64,000 bases of DNA from Roridomyces roridus (Eukaryota > Basidiomycota > Agaricomycetes > Agaricales > Mycenaceae): positions 310,001 to 374,000 of the forward strand of contig JARKIF010000026.1 of assembly GCA_029378245.1 (NCBI GenBank), given 5' to 3'. The notes beneath the pieces were generated by a model. That model searched no databases. It worked only from the letters and a program-made list of their open reading frames with translations, and was not told the origin of the DNA. Positions 35,401 through 48,682 of the stretch are shown here, in pieces (position 1 is the first letter of the stretch; every line of letters starts with the position of its first letter). The position numbers and the translations under genes are program-made.

Positions 35401-38241
35401 GTCGCTCGCTCGCCGCCGCCGCCGATATCAACTGATGCGGGATCATGATCAGTGGCTGTGTACATCTTTCCTCCCGAGTCCCACCATCATCTCAGCAAGT
35501 CCACTTGGATCCCGTGTTCTTTCGGACGGCCCACTCTTGGCCCACTCCGACCCCGAAGGTCCGCCGTTCCGAAGCTGCGCCGAAGCAGCACTGGTCAGCA
35601 ACCGCCCTATCCGCGCATTTCGTGTCTAGACTCTGATGACCGTGAATCCAGGCTTCACCAAAAATGCTACATCTGCTGGAAGTAACAGTAACTGGATGTA
35701 GCTCGTTATGTGCAAGTCTGCGGCGACGCCATCTCTCATACTTAGACTGCACGTGTTGGATGGACTCGGATGTCAATGCCAGACGAAATCGTTATCTTCC
35801 GTCTGTCTGGGGAACCGTGATCATACACCGGTACCTTCATCCTACTGGCTCGAGCGATTGGACGGACGGCTCAAGCAGTGCCTCAATGTCAACACTCGGT
35901 TCCAATCGGTGAATTACTTACCCTCGGCTACATACCGGTTGTGAGCTGCACCGCGTCGAAGAATGCTCTTCAATGTTCAAGCCTGGCTTTCTTTTTGCAT
36001 ACGGTGGATCGGATCTGCTGCTTCCTACTCCCGCGCCACGAAATTAACGCCACGAAGGGCTGAAAGAGGACAAGGGCAGGCCACTAGCTAGCAGCTGCAT
36101 ACCTTCACACCTATTCAAATGGGCCACGGCGACTTTTGTACTTGGGAGACTCACACACTTGATTTCATACCGGACCGCGCTGGCACGGTCTCAGGCTGTC
36201 AACATGGTTCTGTCAAGAAATCCGTTATCCTTGCAATTGGATGCTTGAGATCCCAGACGTCAAGCTCCACACCATCTCGGAGTGGACTTCAGACGCCTCT
36301 GACTGCGTATTGAACCCCGCTGCGGTCCTGGGAGCAATGTATCTATCGTTTTTAATTGCCCCGTTGGCAGGATCTGTTTCGCTTTTCGAATTCAATATCT
36401 CGCCAATGCAAACGCCAGCGCGTCGGCAGGCAAAGCGGCGGGCGGAAGCAAATACATGTCGTAACTCTAGTCAAGTCAGCCCTCCTGCGCATCGACCTTG
36501 TTCTCTGCTATATCGCAGTGACTCGGACTACTATAGCGCGAAATACATCGTCAGCATTGACTTTGTCCTCGTGTCCTTGTCCTCGTCCTTTGTACTCCAG
36601 TCACTCGTCTGCAATGCCGTGAAAATCAATACAATATAATGGAAGACTGCGTTGCTGATCCATTAACTAGAGGTTCTTTGTTCTGTATACGTACCCCCAT
36701 GGGTCGGCTTGGGCTCTTGTCTTGTTCTCGTTCTTCACCAGCTCTGAGTTCTTGCAAGCGCGCCAACGTCCTGTGTTCGAATTCTTCAAGTCCCCGGGCG
36801 TCTGTTCCCAAGCTTCAATCCTGTGTTAAAAGTGTACTACTACCCGGACTACATGGGAGTCTCAACTTATACCGATACCCATCTCCGCGGCGTGGCGCGG
36901 CCACGGACTGGCAGTATCTGCTTCGCTTCGCTTCAACTTGGGCGCTCTGCTTCTCTTGGGTTGCTTCTTCTACTCTTTGCAAGTATTTATCTAGTCACAC
37001 CGCTCAACAACGTAACATTCACTGAATGGCATTGGCCAATTCTAATTACTCGAGCGGCTAAACTCGATTCAAAAGTTTTTCAAGTGAGGCACGACGTATG
37101 TACGCCGCGGCGAAAAGAAATAGAAAACGAACGAACATTCGAAACTCGGTGTCAATTGCCAGTGTGCATGGCATGGCGTCGATCGACACGCTCCGCTCAG
37201 TGGACGGTTTCATTCGTCCATAGAGCAAGGAATTCTAACCACCAGGATTTGGTCGAACAAACCAAGAAGGCACTGCAGCCGGCCGCAGCGAGTCACCGGT
37301 GAGCTGATGCAGGTACCCACGGTGATCGACAGAACCGCGCCAAGTCTGAAGTCAAAACAAGCATCGCTGTGTAGGTGTGTATGCCCGACAGCCGACCCAG
37401 CTGCAAGTTACAACAGCGGCCAGCCTGACCAAACGAGCGCCCGCGTTCCCGAGAAAAAATAGAATTCATCCATTCATCGCGTCGCGTCCAAGACGGAGAC
37501 AAGCCGTGGTTTTTTTCTTCTTCTTGACAGTCACACACACATCAACATTACCTTTGCGCGCGTGAGAAGAAGTGAGAAGTGAGACGTGAGCGGGAGGGGC
37601 AGGCGGGCTCACTCTGAGTCGCCGTGACACTGACAGAATTCACTGATTATTGATGCGAAGCCCAGAAGAAAAAAACGTTGACCAAAAAAGAAAAGCACAC
37701 AGTGACAAAACGTCGTTTGGTTGCCAACAGCCCATTGCAAGGATGGCGCTCGCCTCATAGTACGGCGGTCTTGCCATTTTCGGCTCGAGATGCGAATTCA
37801 AAGGCTCGGACAGAGCGGGTGCCCACCGGCGGCCGCGTCGCGTCGGTATCCACGACCAGAAACTTGAAAACAACATTGACAATTCAATTTCTTCTATGTA
37901 CTAAAATGGTACAAGCTAGATACACGTAGGTTACTCCGGTTTGTCGGTGGGGGGTCCATTATACTTTACTGTTTGATATATGTACAGACGAATGCAAGCG
38001 GGAGGAGGAGGAGGAGGAGGGTCTATGTACGATGGGAGGGAGGGAGGGAGGGTCAAGAAGAGGGTCATGAGGATGGATGGGTAGATGCATGGCATGGCGT
38101 AAAAGAACACATTATATACAACCGAATGGATTGGATTGGATGGATGCGATTATAACGATGATGCGGTGCAATGGGTGGAGGCATGAAATGATAGCGAGAA
38201 CAAGAACAAAGGACGACGAGGGATGACAAAGCGAGAGGGCG
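32490..38241. other. 5.7-kb gene-free stretch
   Basis: No frame could be joined into a recognisable protein on either strand. The longest (34539-35129, - strand, about 196 residues) has no domain and normal chance composition. Simple repeats occur at 37998-38053. Confidence 0.5.
37998..38053. repeat. Purine-rich simple repeats in the 3' flank of the zinc-finger gene
   Basis: (AGG)n at about 38001-38021 is followed by (GGGA)n at about 38034-38052. Confidence 0.85.
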
Positions 38242-39579
38242 TTATTGGACGACCAGCCCAGATTGATACACCGGGAGATGATACTGGGGGCGCGGCTGGT
38301 GCAGGACGGGCGTCGGTGCATACCCGTGCCCCGTGCTGTACGAATACTCGTGGTACTGGGCATAAGTATCCCGGCGTGTCGGCCCTGGACGGCGCTGGAT
38401 GGAAGGCAAGGAGGAGAGCACCGGTGATGGCGAGTAGGACGTCTGGGCCGACGCCCGGTACTCCATCGTCGGCACTGCAGTGTAGCCGGCATTGGCACTG
38501 CCAGCGATGATGTGCCCCTGGCCATCGTAAGCCGCCGGATACTCGTACTGCTGCTGCCCCCCAGCGCTCGAGTACTGTCCATACGGATATACAGTCTGCG
38601 GTGACTCTGTCTGAGGCTCCGTGGAAAGAGGGTAGCACGACGGGGGCTCAGCCGCAGGGTAGGTGTAGGGCGTGTATGGCGTCTGCGGTGAGCGACCGTC
38701 GGGCGGGCTAAGCGAGCCTCCAGCCTCATATGCTCCTTGGTGGATGCTCCCAGTCGCGAGTCGCGACACGGGAACCGCCATGGCAGCAGGGGAATGAGAC
38801 GCAGCACGGAAAGGTGGGTATGCGCGTTGTGGGGACTCCCATGCGGCCGTAGAGGCCAGGGAGGAGTAGGATGTCGAGGCAGAGGAAATGACGGGGGAGA
38901 GGGCAGGCGAGGTCGCTGCTGAGCCGTAATCGTACTGATATGCAGCAGAGGCAGACGAGGGCGCAGTGTGCCAGCCGTAGGAGCCCGTCGAGGTATCCAG
39001 CGGGGGGAGCATGCGATGGGAGGGCAGGCCAATGGACGGGGACGAGGCCGTCGTGGGAAGGGATGCCTCGACTAGTGGCGGGGGGGATTCGGGCGGAGTG
39101 TCGAGAGCTGCTCCCTGTGCGAGTGCCAGTTTCCTGAAATACACTCGCGAGTCCTCGAGTGGGGGAGGCTCAAGCGGCGGCGAGTCTTCACGGCAGCCAT
39201 AGTCCTCTGAGGAACCAGAGGGCGGGGAGGCAGAGGCTGCTCGTGGGCTGGGAGCGGGGGTGCTGCGACTTCGCAGAATCGGAATGGACCGCCCAGACTT
39301 GCGCCGCGAGCCAGGGGACAAGTGGATACGATAGCTATTCCAATCAGCCTCCGTCGGTCAAAAACATGAGGACACTCACTGCTGCTGGAGATTGTCCTGG
39401 CGCGAACACTTGGTCTCGCAGCCGGGGAAGGGGCATTTATGGTTGCGTTCGCCAGTGTGGACGCGGCTATGGCGCGCAAGGTGGCCCGTCGTGCTGAATC
39501 CCCGTTGGCAGACGGTGCAGATGTGGTGCTTTCTAGGTGGGCCGGTGGAAGAGGGTCGTCGTTTCTTGGTAGGCTCCAT
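38242..39579 (-). CDS. C2H2 zinc finger transcription factor, NRG1-like (2 exons)
   Basis: Exons 39380-39579 and 38242-39334 are joined across a 45-bp intron, giving 430 residues. The two fingers are near the N-terminus: CTVCQRGFSTTGHLARHSRVH (split here as CTVCQRGF, then GHLARHSRVH) and CPFPGCETKCSRQDNLQQHYRIH with linker TGERNHK. The last His pair is completed only after splicing, which confirms the intron. This arrangement, with GHLARH and QDN-QHYR-H, is that of the NRG1 family of repressors, which in yeasts act in glucose and pH responses and filamentation. The rest is Ser/Pro/Tyr-rich, with many SP sites and several Gln/Tyr-rich blocks, probably disordered regulatory sequence. A TATA-like AATATATG lies about 35 bp upstream of the ATG. 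The regulated genes are unknown. Confidence 0.88.
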
Positions 39580-41726
39580 GGTTGGGTTGGGTTGTCCAAA
39601 AGTCGAACTTGGTGGAGAATATATGCGAGGGGAATAAACCGCCTTTATGAAATCCTGGGCTTGAAAGATTGGCCTTGCATGGAGGCGGCGATTGATGTCA
39701 GATTCAGATCCAGCCCGATGAGATATGTGCTAACACCATCCGGACAGTCTCTTTCTCACATTCACTTCTTTCTAAATTCCTTCTCGGCACGCAACGGGCC
39801 CGTGCTGCTTTGGGAAACCTCCTTGTCCGACTTCCATGCACCTGTCCCAGGTGAGGCTACAGCGTGTTTTGTTCTCTCATTCGTCCCAATTCTGCCACAT
39901 GAGCTCCTCCCCCCCAACCGTCCAACCAACCTTCCGTGGTGGCTGTCTCCAAAGTATCTCAAGTTCGTTTCCCCCCCTCTTCCCACACTGCCCGCACCCC
40001 AAATCTGAAAACACCGGTGGCGGCGGCGCCGCGACGACGCTCTGAACTCAAAGCGCCTCAATCATCGAGACGAGACACGATCCGTCCATCCATATCGGCG
40101 TCGCACAAGTTAGTTACAGTGCCGGCATCCTCGACGGCGAGCTGGGCGCCCTCACGGCATCCCCTCGTCAACGCTACACGTGCTTGTTGTTGCTGTTGCT
40201 GCTATGCTTTAACCGAAATACGGCGGTTACGACACAAGAAGCGGCTCACTCACTCAAAACTCTCAGCAGACAGACAGACACTAGCACCGTTAAGGAAAAA
40301 CCCTCTCATCCCATCCAACAAGGTGTGTAAGTAGACTCAGCCTTTTTGTTTCATGCTGACTGGACGGGGACGGGATCGGCATTCGCTCGCTTCTGTGGCG
40401 CACCGAAGGCGTTCCTGTCGTCTTGACGGGAGCTGACAGCAACCCAGTTCGTTCTTCGGGTGGTGGTGGGGTTGTTTCCAGGACGACTTGCAATTGGGTT
40501 CTTGCTGAATTTGACTTGGTCTAATAATTTCAATTCGGGAGAATAATAGATTTGCAATTTCTGAATCAAATCGCAACCGGAGGCTTATGATCCCGTTTTC
40601 AGATCGCAGTGGTTGGAGTTCACGGACAGAATAAATTTTCCCTTGTGGGCGCCCCCATCGATATTCCGGAGAATGGAACCCGGGAAGTTGGCCGGACGAT
40701 CTAATATCATCAGTATCTTTTTCTGGGTCAGCTCTAGACCCCACTAGTGTGTGCAGCGCCCACGGAATGACGCGGAAGTACGGGAACGTGAGACCTCTCA
40801 TGGCCATCACGGCGATCGTATACGTATTGTTCAGATCGAAATAATGAGTACCGGGGATCAATACATCAGCCTTTCAAAATATTCAAATTCATTCCCCGCT
40901 CCCGACCCTGCATTGCATTGACCGACTGTGGAGCGGAAGCATCGGGGCGGGTATGCATTTGGTGTTTTTCTTTTCTGGGATGCGGGGTCGGGTGATTCGT
41001 TCGTTCGTTGGTCGCGCAACCGTACGCGTCTGCTGCAAACGGTAAACCTCGCCGTTGATCAACTCTCAGTTCGACTTGCCCGCCAGGTACGACCAACGAA
41101 CGGCCTCTTGTGAAACCGATCAACCAGCCTTGGCGTGCCTGGCTCTCTTTGTCTCTTCCTCTTGTCCCGTCTTGTTCCCACTTTTTGGTACTAGTGGTAA
41201 CCACCGCACGACGATCACGATAATATAGCTGTTAGCGCTTGCCAAGTTGAAACGTACCCTACATATTTCATTCAAGGGCATTTTACGTCGCCGCAAGACG
41301 CGGACGCGGGAGAACAAGGCGGCGTTGGCCAGGCGGGATCAGTCCAAGTAACAAAATCAACAACGATCGATCTGTTGTGTTCGGAGATCACGGTTTTGAA
41401 CAAAGGTGATAAGCCAGCAAAGGCGGGAGTCGGGACGGACAAATAGATCCGGTACCAGCAGCAGCAGTGCAGATTTGTGTGCATCCATGATTCATGATTC
41501 CAAGCAACCGAGTAATCATAAGAATCGAGCTGAATTGAGCGAGAAGGCCGTCGGACGGAGCTGGATTGGTTGGTTTGCACACTGCACCGGGAGCGCCATG
41601 CGCTGCCAGGCCGGAGCGGGGACGGAGGTGGGGTGGGATCATTCATTTGGTATTGAAGTCTGTGTCTGCGAGTGTGACCGTGGAGTGCAGCCAGCGAGGT
41701 ATGGCGTTTAATCTTAGCCATGTCTC

Positions 41727-41800
41727 CATGCAACCGAAGAATTTTGAGGAGGATTCTTGCCCCCAGGGGTTCTGTGAACTCCAAAATTTTGGATTGCATG
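41727..41800. repeat. Imperfect hairpin, about 22-bp arms
   Basis: The left arm CATGCAACCGAAGAATTTTG is matched by the reverse complement of the right arm, whose end is TTTTGGATTGCATG. The loop is about 28 nt. Confidence 0.65.
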
Positions 41801-42822
41801 CGCAACGTCGAACAACGAGGACGTGCCGTGTTCTGGGTGGCGGCACATCCGACGGAACACTCGAAATATGGGGCAACATGTCCTTGGCGACTTGATCCGT
41901 GCGGGGGAAGGCGCGGGGCTTTGAACTTACCTATATTACTGCTGGTTCACATCGTCTTCCCCTCAGAAGTGCGCCCTGATCTTCCCAATTTCCCGCCATC
42001 CCGACTCCCGAGTCGCCGCCGCAGAAAAAAAAATCGAAGTTCGAACCCCCTCTCGCGTATCAAGAAGGGTGATAATCCTAATCGCCAAAGGTTCGCGGTG
42101 CCGCGTGTCGCGCCCTGTCGTGATCCCTGATACGCGTGCGGGTCTTGAGGGAAAAGGAAATAATTCGAAAAGAGTCAGAAGGTACATACTGCGCGTATAT
42201 GCGCGCGTTGCCAGAAGCATAACATGTACGCATATCCAATTGCCAAGTTGCAGCAAAGTTGCAGCAGGACCCAGGTTGTGAAGGACGCCGCCGTCACTGC
42301 GCCCGGACGAGTAGCCGCCGGTCACTACAGCGACGTTCGTGGGAGACCGCTGTGCACCGCAAGGCAAGGCAAGGCACACGAGAACGAGAATGCGAGGAGG
42401 AAACGTGTTCTTGTCGAGGGACTAGTAGCCAATCTCCCGGGAACAAAGAGACCTTTTGAGCGCGCAAAATTCAATTGGGCCGTCCGAACCAAAGAATTCC
42501 AGCAAGCGAAAAAGAAGGTGCCCTGGCCCCTAGGACACGACAGTCGGACAGAATCCATCAACATGCTGATCAGGGAAGACCGGCACCAAGGACCCCGGTG
42601 GCCCCGTGAGCTTTGAAAAAGACTAGGCATTCGGAGGAACGAACGTGGGGTTGGCACACAGACAAAGGAGAGAAGAAATGAAGAGATCAGGCGAGGGGAA
42701 AAGAATATCCGGGCATCCCACGCGTGGTATGGTTTGATGTCATGCCGGCATCATCCGGTCTCAGGCCCGAAAAGCCGAGTTCACCGACCTGTGATCTGTC
42801 GGCCGATAAGTCGGGGTTAGAA

Positions 42823-43052
42823 ATATTCACGTTTGGAAGGTTGAAAATTCCCAAAATTCCAGAGATGACGATTTCTGGGAACGCTCAAAGGGTCCTCAAC
42901 GACCCTATCTTGTCTCATGAAATCGATATCGTTGACAGATATTCATGTTTGGACGGTTGAAAATTCCCAAAATTCCAGAGATGACGATTTCTGGGAACGC
43001 TGAAAGGGTCCTGAACGACCCTATCTTGTCTCATGAAATCGATATCGTTGAC
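42823..43052. repeat. Tandem duplication, period 116 bp
   Basis: The two copies (from 42823 and 42939) differ at only a few bases. Both contain GGTTGAAAATTCCCAAAATT and end in ATCGATATCGTTGAC. Confidence 0.95.
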
Positions 43053-45764
43053 GGAGGCTGATCCCTTCCTCTGGGATTTGTAATCAACAGCAGAACATCG
43101 GTTCAAACTCGGGCTGCTTCCCTTGGCGCGAATGGGAGGAATATCACTGATAGCGGCGGACCCGAAACACTGGCAGACTGTTTGACAAATTGATTGGTTC
43201 AGCTTGCTCTTCCTCGATTAGTTCTCCAAGACAGCTCCTCCTCCTCCTCCGCTCGAGTCAGCGCTGACTTGCTCGACAACTCAACAATTTGTTCGCCGCC
43301 GCGCAAATGCGTCTGACTGAAACATCTTCTTTCCTAATCGGTTTACTTCCCGAACTGATAACCAACACCTCTGGGACGCGGATCGACAGGAATACGTGCT
43401 GAATCAAACGCCGCAACTCAAATAAATGAGCAAAAGACCCGGGCGGGTATTTCTTGCAAGACCGACGACTCCCGAAAGAAGACAATGCCTTTTTTTGAAT
43501 CCGCTCAAGTTGGAGTTTTTACGCAACTCGTTCACTTCTGGCAGCAAAACTCTGGATAGGAGGGCCAACTTGGTTGATAACGAGCAACCCTGAGATTCTG
43601 GCTAGAATACGTTCAAAGAGGCGACGGCGGATGTTGAAATATTACTCCTCCCATGCCATGAGGGGAGGTTTGTCCAGGACCGCCTCGTTTGAATTACGAG
43701 ACACGGTTTTGACTCCTTTTACGACCTCCACTCGGAGGCCGGCCGGTGTCCATCCAAGATGGCTCGGGCCGCCTTGAAGAACTCGGACCCCATGGGGCGT
43801 CCGGCGGATAACTTGGAGTAAGTAGATAACGAATCGGATTGTACCTATCCATCTATTCAACACACCGCGATGGGCAATGGGTAAACACGGTGTTCATTTT
43901 ATTCGAACCATGGGAGCGAGTCAATGAGTGCGGGTAGATAATCACTTATCAGGAATCTAACATTAGCTTTCAACCCATGCCAAGAAGCAAGCCCTTGTCA
44001 ATGTCAAGACTCGACGTGAATGTCCCAGGGTCCGAAGGTTTTGTCTGATGTCATTAGGGCCACTGTCATCCCTCATGACAGAAAGAAAGCTCCGACTCGG
44101 AGTCGCCGTCTCATGCTTACCAGCGCACAGTCACCGCAGTAAATTTGGACTCTCGATGGTCTCACGGTCACCGGTTGATTTTCATTTGCAAGACCGGCAC
44201 ACGGACCCATTCCTTCCATCCATGACCCACGTCAAATGGTGCACCCGAAAACGCGCCTCCCGCCGCCACCGGAGGTACGGCCCTGTGCATACTCAAATAC
44301 ATCCTACACCTCCCAATGTTCGTTCCTCTTGTGCTCCGCCCGGCACGGTGCAGAGATTGTCCAGGATTAACACGGCACCGTGAGCATGGGACCTCTCGCA
44401 CATTTAGGGTTCAGCCAATGGGCAGACGCGGGACGCCGCCGGAACATCTTGTCTTTGAAGCTTCAGGCCAAAATCTGATTTCGATGAGGGGGTACTGTCG
44501 ATCGTTAAAAGTACCGAGGGAAGAACGGAAGGGAAGAACGGCCTGGGTGACTGGGAGCTGCACGTGTACTGCACCCAGTAGCAAAATCGGAGTCGGAGTT
44601 TGCAGTCGCGGGGAGCATTGTTTCGATCGAGAAGGAATTCATTCAACGAAGGAGAAGAGTGGCAAGTCTTGGAAATGAAAATTCGAGGAGACAGATTATA
44701 GATTCCGAAACGGCGAAACCACATCCCGAATTCGATTAGATTAAAGAAAGACGCGCGCAAGGACGGGCCATTGATGCGATTTAGCTAAACCGAAGCGTCG
44801 TTTGGGACTATGGATAATAGAAATGGATACAAAGTTCTCATACACGCAGAGATGCCTAGGCCCAGGGTCATCCTGGCAGAAGTATGACTAAGATCCGAGA
44901 GACTCGAAATTCGAATGCCCAGGGTCACGATTTACGAAGAAAACGCAAAGGATTTTGAGGGTTGCTGTGAGTTCACCGTTCTCCTAATTGCACGCATAAG
45001 AAGTTGAATGGGAATGGGAGCAATTCTGGCGTGGTTAATTGCTTAATGTGGCTGAACTGATCAGTGCGAGTCGGAGCCAAGACCTCGGCGACCGCGTGTT
45101 CGAGGCAGCCCTGCTTGGCAGACAACGTGATAATGTATTCGCCGCGAGTTGAAAGTGTCGAGACTGGGTTGCGATCAGGAAAAGAAGTGATGTCGAATGG
45201 CATCGCCGACCAACCCGGAATGATGATCTTCGGACTTGGGATTATTTAACCAACTGGGTGCTATTGGAGAAGCAAAGTTGACATTGCTATGGTAGCCCGC
45301 CCATAGGAATGCAGTGGTTGAGATTCAATCTCCGATCCAGGTATGTTCATGAGCGACTGCGATACAATTGCGATAGTATTTGCGGTAGGCTCCACGAATT
45401 TGAGAAGCACGTCTTCCGTACATTGAGCCTGGCTCGCTAAACAAAACACATTGTACCCGTCGGAGGATATTGACTGTACACTGCATCCGCCGCTTTGTAC
45501 ATGCTGAAGAGAGCGAGCCGTGGTTTCTGCCGGGGTCATTCGAAATTCCAACAGAAATGGTGACAGAGCAAGCTGCAAGGCAGCAAGGGTGGTTTCAACT
45601 TTGATCGCACCTCTTCAAATGCCCATCGTACACATGATGGCCGGCCGTGGCCGTGGCTCTTCAAGTTTGGTTGGCATCAATCCCAATTGCTGCCGATTTG
45701 TGCAGTCCATTCCGTCCAGTGTGATGGCCGCGTTCGAGTCCCAATCGATCCGCTGAGTTTCAAG

Positions 45765-46440
45765 TTGAAATCAAATGTGGATGGCTGGAGTACAGCTTCA
45801 ACGGTTTCGAAATACCCTGCCGCCCTCGGCCTCCTGTACCCGCGCCCGCCTGGTGACTTGAAGTCGTTCAAGAATACGGACCTAAACTGGCGTGAATTTA
45901 ATTGCATCTGAGGTGGGTACTAGTCTCTGATGCGGTGCAAAGACGGCTATTATGGACTGCTATAGGCTGGCTGTCCTTTGTGAAACGGAACAGATGTGAA
46001 TTCTGCGGTCTTTCCCGGGAAGGACTGAGTGTCTTACTCAAGCGAGTCCTCCGACGGAGGACCCAACACTGATTTCTGCCAAGTCAAAGCTCAGAAGGTG
46101 TTTCAACTTCGACTTTGACTTTGATCGCATGATCCAAGTCTCGATCCGTCGATGTTACAAAGTTGAACCAAGGCACCTGCTAAATGGGGTCCGTCAACTT
46201 GCACGGGTTTCGAATCACCGCTCGGCGCCCGCATATGCCGCCGCCCTCGCGCCTCGAGGCCTGTACCCGGCGTCCCGGCCACTTGTTCTAAGTAGAATAC
46301 AGAATACATAAACTCGACATCACTCAACTCCATCCGAGGAACTTGCTCGAGGTAGTATACTAGTCTCCGGTGCGGTGCAAAAACGGGGTTGTGGCCGTGG
46401 ACTGCAATCGATATCCGCACTGTGAAACGAATCGGTGTCC
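45765..46440. repeat. Diverged direct duplication of about 400 bp
   Basis: Parts around 45800-46000 recur around 46200-46440. Shared blocks include GGTTTCGAA, then GCCGCCCTCG and CCTGTACCCG, and further on TACTAGTCTC followed by TGCGGTGCAAA. Confidence 0.6.
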
Positions 46441-46929
46441 CCCCCTCCGAATCCGCCCTCCGGGAGGCTGCCTCAGGACGACAGTATTGACTAGAGACCT
46501 TTCCACTGTGAGTCGTGACCCAATACAGTGTACAATACGACTGCACATCCATCTACCAAAAAGACTTTCCCTCGCCGCTGACGACAGTTACAGCTGCTTA
46601 TTCGAGGATAGCATCACCAGTGCCGCTAGCAGGGTGGCGTCCACTCCAATGGGTTTCGTTCAATCTTGCCATGGCCAAGTGCACGTACAGATATGTATGA
46701 CAATCACTTACCGCGCGCCCACCCATGTCGGACTCGGAAAGTCTCTACGTTGCCGGGTGCGCGGGAAATGACCCCACAAGCGAGGCAGAAACTGCCACTC
46801 CCAGCCACAGAAGTGGCGCTGGCCAAGGCGCGCGGGTGGATTTGTGAGATCTAGATATTGTTAGAAGGCCGGCGGTGCCCACAGTTGATCTGCTTATCGG
46901 TCGGTCTTGATGTCCGCGGGGTATTCGAA

Positions 46930-47950
46930 TCAGCACAGGCACAGGTCTAGGAGACCGTCGTCCGCTGTTTCGCCAAGGTAAAGGCGGAGAGAGCGGGTAG
47001 CGGTCTTGACCAGGTATCGGAAGGAGTGGTGCCCCGCTTCCATCTTTTGGAATGAAGATAAGTACGAGATCAAAACAAAACAAAAAGAGAAAAAGACAAG
47101 AGAAGCGGAGATGAGGACTGCGTACATCCCCAAAGGATTCATCAGAAACCCACCTGCATTTCATCTGATCAGTTTAAAGTTCAGGCCCCAAGGGCAACAG
47201 TGCGTGCGTACTCGGACGGCCGCCACACATCCGGCGTTTATTGGCTTGGATGTCGACGGCTCCCGCGGGGTCTGAGATCGGCGAAGGAGGGTACAGGAGG
47301 CGAGAAGTGCAAATGTGGATACGTACATCCACAGGACAAAAGACAGCGAGAAGACCATAAGTTCTGACAGATGGATTGCTTCTCTCTTGCGTGCGCCGGC
47401 CAAATGAAATGCTGACACTGGTGGGCCATAAATGCAGAGTCGGAGTCTAGTGGCATTGAGCGCGGGAGTGCTTCCCCACTCGTGACACGTCGACGACAGG
47501 CATGAGAACGCCAGAACTTCAGAACTTCAGAATCTTAGGGCCGGTGTATCATTTAGTACGCGTAGGTCAAGGTCAATAGCCGTGAGAGGATTCCTTTTCT
47601 TCAGCGTTGCTGAATATCGCCTAGTCCGCATGCCTCTCGCGCTGCGCTCGGAACTTTGGACTCGCCGTACGGACAGCAGACAAGATGAAACTGTCATGAG
47701 CAAGATGCCATTTATTTGAAAGACAAGACAAAGCCGCTCCGAGCCGTTCCCCGGCGGTGAGAGTTGAGACTACGAGGAGTGGGAGAGTCCTGACAGAAGC
47801 TGTGGCCATCGTCGAATGAGGCCTTGCGATTGCGATTGCGATAACGACTCCATCGGACCGATTCATGTCCAGCGCGATCGCGAAGACAATAAAAGAAGTC
47901 TCGACGATAGTTCCTAGAGGGGCGCCGTTGGGTGCGTCGTCAAGTGACAT
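46930..47950 (-). CDS. Probable multi-exon membrane protein, model incomplete
   Basis: Three pieces on the - strand look coding. An ATG at 47950 opens MSLDDAPNGAPLG and a hydrophobic IVETSFIVFAIAL. A middle exon (about 47250-47410) has ARKREAIHLSELMV, then FSLSFVLWMYVSTFALLASC and TPREPSTSKPINAG. A final exon (46930 to about 47158) has NPLGMYAVLISASLVFFSF, LISYLSSFQKMEAGHH and ends in GETADDGLLDLCLC. The last two join in frame with a GTGTGG donor and a TGCAG acceptor. Several transmembrane helices are implied. The junction between the first and middle pieces is unclear, and the first piece may contain a frame error. I do not recognise the family. Confidence 0.4.
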
Positions 47951-48508
47951 TTTCAGCGGCTGCGGAGCAAAAGCGTGGATTAGATAGACACGGAACCGGT
48001 CCGGAAAGATGAAGCTCCAAGTTCTTCGCTGCCCGTCGGTTACAGTGGATCCCGGGAGATGAAGAGATGGTGGAAGGCAAGTGGAAGGAGACAAGATCGC
48101 TACACAGCCACTGATGCATGATCAATAGGATGCCGAGCCGGCATTGATTCAACCCACGTCCGGCAAGCAAGTCTCCGTTTCTCATGAAACCCGGTCCTTC
48201 AGCTGCCACTTTCATGGAAATGAAATGAATCTGATTCCCAGACAACTGCCCGGAGGTACAATATATTGCGGGCACTTCGGAGTAGCATGGTGAGCACACC
48301 ATTCACTTCGAAAATAGAACTGTGTTCTCTGAGGCGGTCGTGTGTCTGGCACAGGATTAGATAGTCTCGACTGGCAGTGGTACCGTGTGGAGGAGATTTG
48401 TGTCGTACCTAGAAACCGCCGGGATGAACACCATATATGATTATTATTCCTGGGTCGGTATTGAATGAGAAGGTCGACCCAACACCGATGTCCCGGTGCT
48501 CCGTCGTT

Positions 48509-48682
48509 CCCAGGAGAAGACCCACATTCCAAGGCCGGAAACTGTATTGTCCAGAACCGAGATAAGGAAACTGTGCTGTTCCGCCACCCTCATCTTCTTC
48601 CCAGAAAGACCCACATTCGAAGGCGGGAAATTACATTGGCAGAATCGAGATTACAACTGTCAGTGCTGTTCCGCCACCCTCG
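48509..48682. repeat. Tandem duplication, period about 91 bp
   Basis: Both copies contain GACCCACATTC and AAGGC(C/G)GGAAA and end GCTGTTCCGCCACCCTC. Confidence 0.85.

Larger units (their letters stand above)
39580..46929. other. 7.3-kb gene-poor stretch with local duplications
   Basis: No protein could be recognised. It contains a hairpin at 41727-41800, a perfect-looking tandem duplication at 42823-43052 and a diverged duplication at 45765-46440, listed separately. Confidence 0.5.

Noticed and set aside
40337..40861. 174-residue open frame on the - strand starting with ATG
   Set aside because: No recognisable content and no neighbouring exons; length is within what chance gives in 7 kb of this composition.
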